Source: Desulfatibacillaceae bacterium
GTDB lineage: Bacteria > Desulfobacterota > Desulfobacteria > Desulfobacterales > Desulfatibacillaceae
Direction of reading: 5' to 3'
NCBI GenBank assembly: GCA_030018745.1
Contig: JASEHB010000051.1
Span: 1 to 9,834, forward strand
Length of the DNA: 9,834 bases
Part shown: positions 7,901 to 9,834 of the stretch, piece after piece
Layout: every line of letters begins with the position of its first letter
Position numbering within the stretch: position 1 is the first letter of the stretch
Program-made: the position numbers and the translations under genes
The notes under the pieces: generated by a model
Databases searched by the model: none
What the model saw: only the letters and a program-made list of their open reading frames with translations
Told to the model about the DNA's origin: nothing

Positions 7901-8847
7901 GGCTTGTATCTGCAATGGATCAGCTAAAGGTTCAGGCAGAGAGCCTGGCAGCCCAGGCCGAGGAGCTTGCCGACCGCAAAAAGGAGCTTTTTGCAGCAGC
8001 AGGGGCGCAAGATGAGGAGGATTTCCGGCGGCTGGCCGAGCAGAAAAAGCGCCAGGAGCATTGGGAGGCAGAAAGGGACAGGGCTTTGCTTTCCATGAAA
8101 AAGCTGGCCGGAGCGCCTGATCTGGCCCCCTTTTTAACGGCCCTTGAAGAAACAGCAAAGGAGGCCCTTGCCCTGGAAATTGAAAGGGCCAAAGCCGCCA
8201 TTGCAGAGATTGACCGCCAGATAGAGCATCTTCGCAATTCAAAGGCTGCTGCGGACGCGCAGAGCAAGGAGCTTGCAAAGGCGGGCAATTTGAGCGCCCT
8301 GCTTGGGGAAAGGGAGGCCGTAAAGGAGGAAATCCGCCTTCTGGCCCAAAGGTGGGCAAAATATGCAGCCTGCGGCTTTCTTGTGGATGAGGCTGCCAAG
8401 AGCTTTGAAAAGGAGCATCAGCCCCAGGTGTTCAAAGATGCAGGGGCCTACTTTGCTGCTGTCACAAAGGGCCGTTACAGGGGAGTGATGGGCCTTGTGG
8501 ATGAAAATCTTGTGGAGGCCGTGAGCGCAGACTTTAAGCGCAAACCGGTTGAGGCCCTTTCGCGGGGCACAGCCGAGCAGCTTTATCTTTGCCTGCGCCT
8601 TGCCTACATAAAAAAAAGACTCAAAACCGGCCTTCCTGTGATCATGGATGATGTTCTGGCCAATTTCGACCCTAATCGTGCCGCAGCATTCGCAAGGGTT
8701 CTCTGCGATTTTGCTTCAGAAAATCAGGTTCTTTTTTTCACCTGTCATCCCAAAATCGCCCGGCTTTTTGCGGCAATAGCCCCCAAAACGCCTTTTTTTG
8801 CCATGGACGGGCAGGGCATTGCGCCAGCATCATCCTGGCCCTTATAA
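4981..8847 (+). CDS. Rad50/SbcC-like AAA ATPase (YhaN-like) with central membrane hairpin
   Basis: Large SMC-type ATPase (1288 residues), presumed partner of the upstream nuclease in DNA end processing. The N-terminal half-head has Walker A GNNEAGKST (31-39, Lys37) and a stretch (ENPYEPLAGGRHGG; SNVWAVGLAEL) typical of the YhaN/AAA_27 group. Charged, Ala/Glu/Lys/Gln-rich coiled coil follows at about 165-580 and again at about 642-1130. The C-terminal half-head has signature LSRGTAEQ (1193-1200), Walker B VIMDD (Asp1223, Asp1224), D-loop NFDPNR and H-loop His1256, so the ATPase site looks complete. No CxxC zinc hook exists anywhere in the protein. Instead two hydrophobic segments, about 591-614 and 617-638, lie at the centre with a very short turn, as expected of a transmembrane hairpin at the coil apex. 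GTG start, 4-bp overlap with the gene before. YhaN-like identity is strong; the precise role is inferred. Confidence 0.88.
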   Translation: MKISSFGINGFGIFADVLVEGLEPGLNVFVGNNEAGKSTLLAFFRSVLFGFPDGRSRENPYEPLAGGRHGGRIIFEHQKEGAFTLSRYKEIRGEKLLLEFADGRRGGAADLARITHGMDRNAYSNVWAVGLAELATLKNLTGDDVKGALLGAGMGAAVNAVPRARQEARKQMDALFAKKGSRAINQLLQQLDKVNASIDKVFSQSGQYKKLKEESLSLAGRIEAAWQEKDAVQARLFHCDRLLGLWDDWILWGEAVQNLEKLAHLPKDFPMDALSRFGAVNEGLEKVGEQKKENQARLEQNALELAQCRPDSLLLEKEAAISALAQRAKTHEQNLEHIEESKNSIHAKEDSLKEVLASLGPGWTEEMAAKADRSLFAQQQIAACEEALSRARRQADLAGQALKSADADFEKACQERASLEGQIKNLPDKEQSFDEAACEKLMRGQDRFVDLARRIPALESQQAALAAQLEQSARQVSASFGPENLVNLDPSGHAQLQAGQIENELSRTQNAIETAQELLEKAQNQLTAKDKALYEKARLLDEQKALKPLDSQQIEQARSRLNKARPIAAELAAARLGANLPASGPDRPARLAALVWLGVSAVCAGGILALWAALADLGAFALAAGLGLAGAGIAWLVLRQVSRARAQAVRQRIAALENDLAEILGQPGPFDQELMSRLEEELSSAGAKLARIQILEDAHSDACQEAQTCKDDHQLALKRLERAVEQQKKAKDDWQALCAGLGLGPISPQELRLVFRRAEQAGDAANKAREMARQMQEEKAWFGVYLADAQKLGAFEGDLGDIDVRNLSGHKLEALAQALERFLEKVRQAKDAARQQEALARDLKKAAMQEEQAGRVLEKCRQESLKAAAATDEARTAWENWLEKRRLPKGLDFAGARQALLHMEKAARLKNEISSLKAASAARQEAAAAFIKEAKSLFEALGIVPDEAILLSRSVLDLDQRAEQNSKNAVRAQGLVSAMDQLKVQAESLAAQAEELADRKKELFAAAGAQDEEDFRRLAEQKKRQEHWEAERDRALLSMKKLAGAPDLAPFLTALEETAKEALALEIERAKAAIAEIDRQIEHLRNSKAAADAQSKELAKAGNLSALLGEREAVKEEIRLLAQRWAKYAACGFLVDEAAKSFEKEHQPQVFKDAGAYFAAVTKGRYRGVMGLVDENLVEAVSADFKRKPVEALSRGTAEQLYLCLRLAYIKKRLKTGLPVIMDDVLANFDPNRAAAFARVLCDFASENQVLFFTCHPKIARLFAAIAPKTPFFAMDGQGIAPASSWPL
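6751..6894 (+). other. Two predicted membrane helices inside the ATPase coiled coil
   Basis: This segment encodes residues 591-638 of the ATPase. It comprises two uncharged stretches of about 22-24 residues rich in Leu, Ala, Gly and Val, separated only by Ala-Asp. The stretch is bounded by basic residues: R587 and R590 before it, and R639, R643 and R645 after it. That charge pattern fits both coil arms being cytoplasmic with a tight turn at the far side of the membrane. It occupies the place where Rad50 and SbcC carry the zinc hook. The prediction is by eye. Confidence 0.7.
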
Positions 8848-8868
8848 GCCAAAACACAGTATTGCTTG

Positions 8869-8896
8869 TTGCTTTCCCGTTAGATTGTGGTATAAG
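8869..8896 (+). promoter_or_regulatory. Candidate promoter upstream of the PilZ gene
   Basis: TTGCTT (8869-8874), a 16-nt spacer and TATAAG (8891-8896) resemble a sigma-70 promoter: three of six matches at -35 and five of six at -10. Transcription would start near 8903, giving the PilZ mRNA a leader of about 215 nt. I saw no c-di-GMP riboswitch core or other known riboswitch in that leader. Confidence 0.35.
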
Positions 8897-8905
8897 GCCC
8901 TATTG

Positions 8906-8931
8906 AAAAAACATTAAGCTTGCGGTTTTTT
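8906..8931 (+). terminator. A/T-rich stem-loop after the ATPase gene
   Basis: AAAAAAC (8906-8912) and GTTTTTT (8925-8931) form a perfect 7-bp inverted repeat around a 12-nt loop containing AAGCTT. It lies 59 nt after the ATPase stop. The stem has one G-C pair and the T-run is part of the stem rather than after it, so termination would be weak. It also falls just after the candidate promoter at 8869-8896, so it could instead belong to the PilZ leader. Confidence 0.25.
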
Positions 8932-9023
8932 GCAGACAAGACCCATTTTTTTACTTAATAATGCTGCTCTCAACAGTTATTGCAGATTCAGGCCGCAAAG
9001 GTTTTTTCTTTTCAGACAGAAAG

Positions 9024-9049
9024 GCCTGGGGCCTTCTGGCCGGCCAGGC
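9024..9049 (+). other. GC-rich hairpin in the leader of the PilZ gene
   Basis: GCCTGG (9024-9029) pairs with CCAGGC (9044-9049), and GGCC (9030-9033) with GGCC (9038-9041), leaving a TTCT loop and a 2-nt GG bulge on the right arm: ten base pairs in all. No T-run follows on the plus strand, so it is not a canonical terminator. It lies about 70 nt before the PilZ start and is followed by T9 at 9081-9089. It could affect leader stability or translation; the function is unknown. Confidence 0.4.
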
Positions 9050-9117
9050 ATAAAAAACTTTAAGCAAATTGCGGCAGAAATTTTTTTTTACCCGAACAGA
9101 CATTGCCCGGCAACTAT

Positions 9118-9588
9118 ATGGAAATAGTCAAGGCGTATGTTAATCCAGACTTCACAGCCCTTCTGGTATGCCCCCACTGCGGCATGAGCCGGTCCACCAA
9201 TGTTGAAAAATACGCCGAGAACAAAGACCCCCTGCGGGTGAAGTGCAGGTGCGCGGTCATCTACGGGGTGAACCTGGAGTTCAGGCGCCAGTACCGCAAA
9301 AAAACCAACCTGCCCGGCCGATATACCATAATGGGGCCGCCCAACCGCATAGGCCCAATGATTGTGGTCAATGTTTCAATGGGCGGAATCGGCTTTGTGA
9401 CCAAGGGCATAAACCCCCTCAAGGTGGGCGACAAGGTGGAGGTTGATTTCAAGCTTGATGATGTCAACCAGTCGCAGGTCAAAAGAAACGCTGTTGTGCG
9501 CGTGGTTGACGAAAGCTTTGTGGGCGTGCAGTTCACAGGCCAGTCGGGCGTTTATGATGCAGCTCTGGGCTTTTACCTGCGGGGATAG
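9118..9588 (+). CDS. Zinc-ribbon plus PilZ domain c-di-GMP effector
   Basis: Small, apparently soluble protein of 156 residues with no signal peptide or membrane segment. The N-terminal part has paired cysteines CPHC (C18, C21) and CRC (C43, C45), consistent with a zinc-ribbon-like metal site. The PilZ domain follows directly, with the RxxxR motif at R56-R60 (RRQYR) and N85-x-S87-x-x-G90 (NVSMGG), the two motifs that bind cyclic di-GMP, so nucleotide binding is expected. After NVSMGGIGF the beta-barrel strands continue, as in KVGDKVEVDFKL and FVGVQFTG. I recall similar ribbon-plus-PilZ proteins being common in Desulfobacterota; targets (motility, polysaccharide or others) cannot be read from sequence. 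The start is uncertain: ATG at 9118 is preferred, an in-frame TTG at 9103 would add five residues, and neither has a clear Shine-Dalgarno sequence. It stands alone with its own probable promoter. Confidence 0.85.
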   Translation: MEIVKAYVNPDFTALLVCPHCGMSRSTNVEKYAENKDPLRVKCRCAVIYGVNLEFRRQYRKKTNLPGRYTIMGPPNRIGPMIVVNVSMGGIGFVTKGINPLKVGDKVEVDFKLDDVNQSQVKRNAVVRVVDESFVGVQFTGQSGVYDAALGFYLRG

Positions 9589-9683
9589 AAAAACCCGCCC
9601 CCCTTCCTTCTCTCCGGCATTTTCAGGCGCAACAAAAGGCCAAAACAGCAATTCCCGCCACAACCCACACAAAACAAACAAAA

Positions 9684-9728
9684 AACAGCAAATTTAACCA
9701 CGAAAAGCACGAAACACACGAAAAAAAA
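9684..9728. repeat. CACGAAAA tandem repeat, copy 2 (intergenic)
   Basis: Three units start at 9699, 9708 and 9717 with a 9-nt period. They are preceded by AACAGCAAATTT and end in A8 (9721-9728), then CAGAT. This mirrors the copy at 11-56 unit for unit. A shorter partial match to its left part (AAAACAGCAATT, then CCGCCAC) occurs near 9642-9660. The whole stretch after the PilZ stop (9589-9834) has no gene. Confidence 0.6.
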
Positions 9729-9731
9729 CAG

Positions 9732-9782
9732 ATTCGTGGGTTGGGTGGTTCCTGCGCGTAGCGCAGGGTTCACCCAACGAAT
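9732..9782. repeat. REP-like composite palindrome
   Basis: This is a nested hairpin. The outer arm ATTCG (9732-9736) pairs with CGAAT (9778-9782), with TGGG bulged on the left. TTGGGTG (9741-9747) pairs with CACCCAA (9771-9777). After a symmetric GTT/GTT internal loop, CCTGCGC (9751-9757) pairs with GCGCAGG (9761-9767) around a GTA loop: 19 pairs in total. The nested GC-rich stem and intergenic position resemble REP elements mobilised by RAYT transposases, though no such transposase is in the window. It follows the CACGAAAA repeat after only a few bases. No T-run follows, so it is not a typical terminator. An alternating CG tract lies further on (9798-9808). Confidence 0.6.
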
Positions 9783-9834
9783 GCTATGCTCATTCCTCGC
9801 GCGCGCGCCTTGCATACGCACCACCTGGACCCGC

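Noticed and set aside
8903..9117. Possible c-di-GMP riboswitch in the PilZ leader
   Set aside because: No GEMM-type conserved core or paired-helix arrangement could be recognised in the sequence.
8930..9127. Plus-strand open frame of 65 codons before the PilZ gene
   Set aside because: It overlaps the hairpin leader and the PilZ start in another frame, and its composition follows the T-runs. No supporting ribosome binding site was seen.
9579..9598. GCGGG ... CCCGC stem at the end of the PilZ gene as a terminator
   Set aside because: Only 5 bp, its left arm lies in the coding end, and a C-rich stretch rather than a T-run follows.
9573..9824. Minus-strand open frame of 83 codons at the right end
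   Set aside because: It is made of the repeat and hairpin region, so its Phe/Cys/Val-rich translation simply reflects the A-rich repeat read backwards. No plausible ribosome binding site or domain.
1..9834. CRISPR array, tRNA, rRNA, insertion sequence or prophage
   Set aside because: No regularly spaced repeat-spacer pattern, no tRNA-like cloverleaf, and no transposase, integrase or phage structural gene was seen. The CACGAAAA units have a 9-nt period and no spacers.

Overview
The window looks like chromosomal DNA of a Gram-negative bacterium, most likely a Desulfobacterota (deltaproteobacterial, Desulfobacterales-like) species. This is inferred from the GC-rich coding style, the zinc-ribbon plus PilZ protein, the murJ-ftsB pairing and the intergenic CACGAAAA-type repeats. 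No 16S rRNA or other phylogenetic marker is present, so the assignment is tentative.

Layout. Positions 1-229 hold no gene but carry a short tandem CACGAAAA repeat. A leftward cell-envelope block follows: murJ (lipid II flippase, TTG start at 3433) overlaps ftsB (septum formation initiator family) by 17 bp. After a 149-nt gap with a small hairpin comes a GT4 glycosyltransferase (1369-230). Positions 3434-3724 are a divergent intergenic region with two 7-bp inverted repeats and weak promoter candidates.

To the right runs a two-gene unit joined by a 4-bp overlap: an SbcD/Mre11-type metallophosphoesterase of the YhaO kind (3725-4984) and a 1288-residue Rad50/SbcC-like ATPase of the YhaN kind (4981-8847). 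The ATPase has complete head motifs but no CxxC zinc hook. At the midpoint of its coiled coil it has two adjacent hydrophobic helices, which suggests a membrane-anchored Rad50-like machine. This pair is the most interesting content of the window.

After a 270-nt non-coding stretch with a candidate promoter and two hairpins lies a single gene for a zinc-ribbon plus PilZ protein with an intact c-di-GMP signature (9118-9588). The last 246 nt hold a second copy of the CACGAAAA tandem repeat, followed directly by a REP-like composite hairpin.

How the genes fit together: MurJ, FtsB and perhaps the glycosyltransferase act at the cell envelope (peptidoglycan precursor export, septation, glycan assembly). 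The YhaO/YhaN-like pair probably processes DNA ends, possibly at the membrane. The PilZ protein is a c-di-GMP effector of unknown output. No phage, plasmid, CRISPR, rRNA or tRNA signature was seen, and no well-characterised defence gene lies next to the nuclease/ATPase pair.
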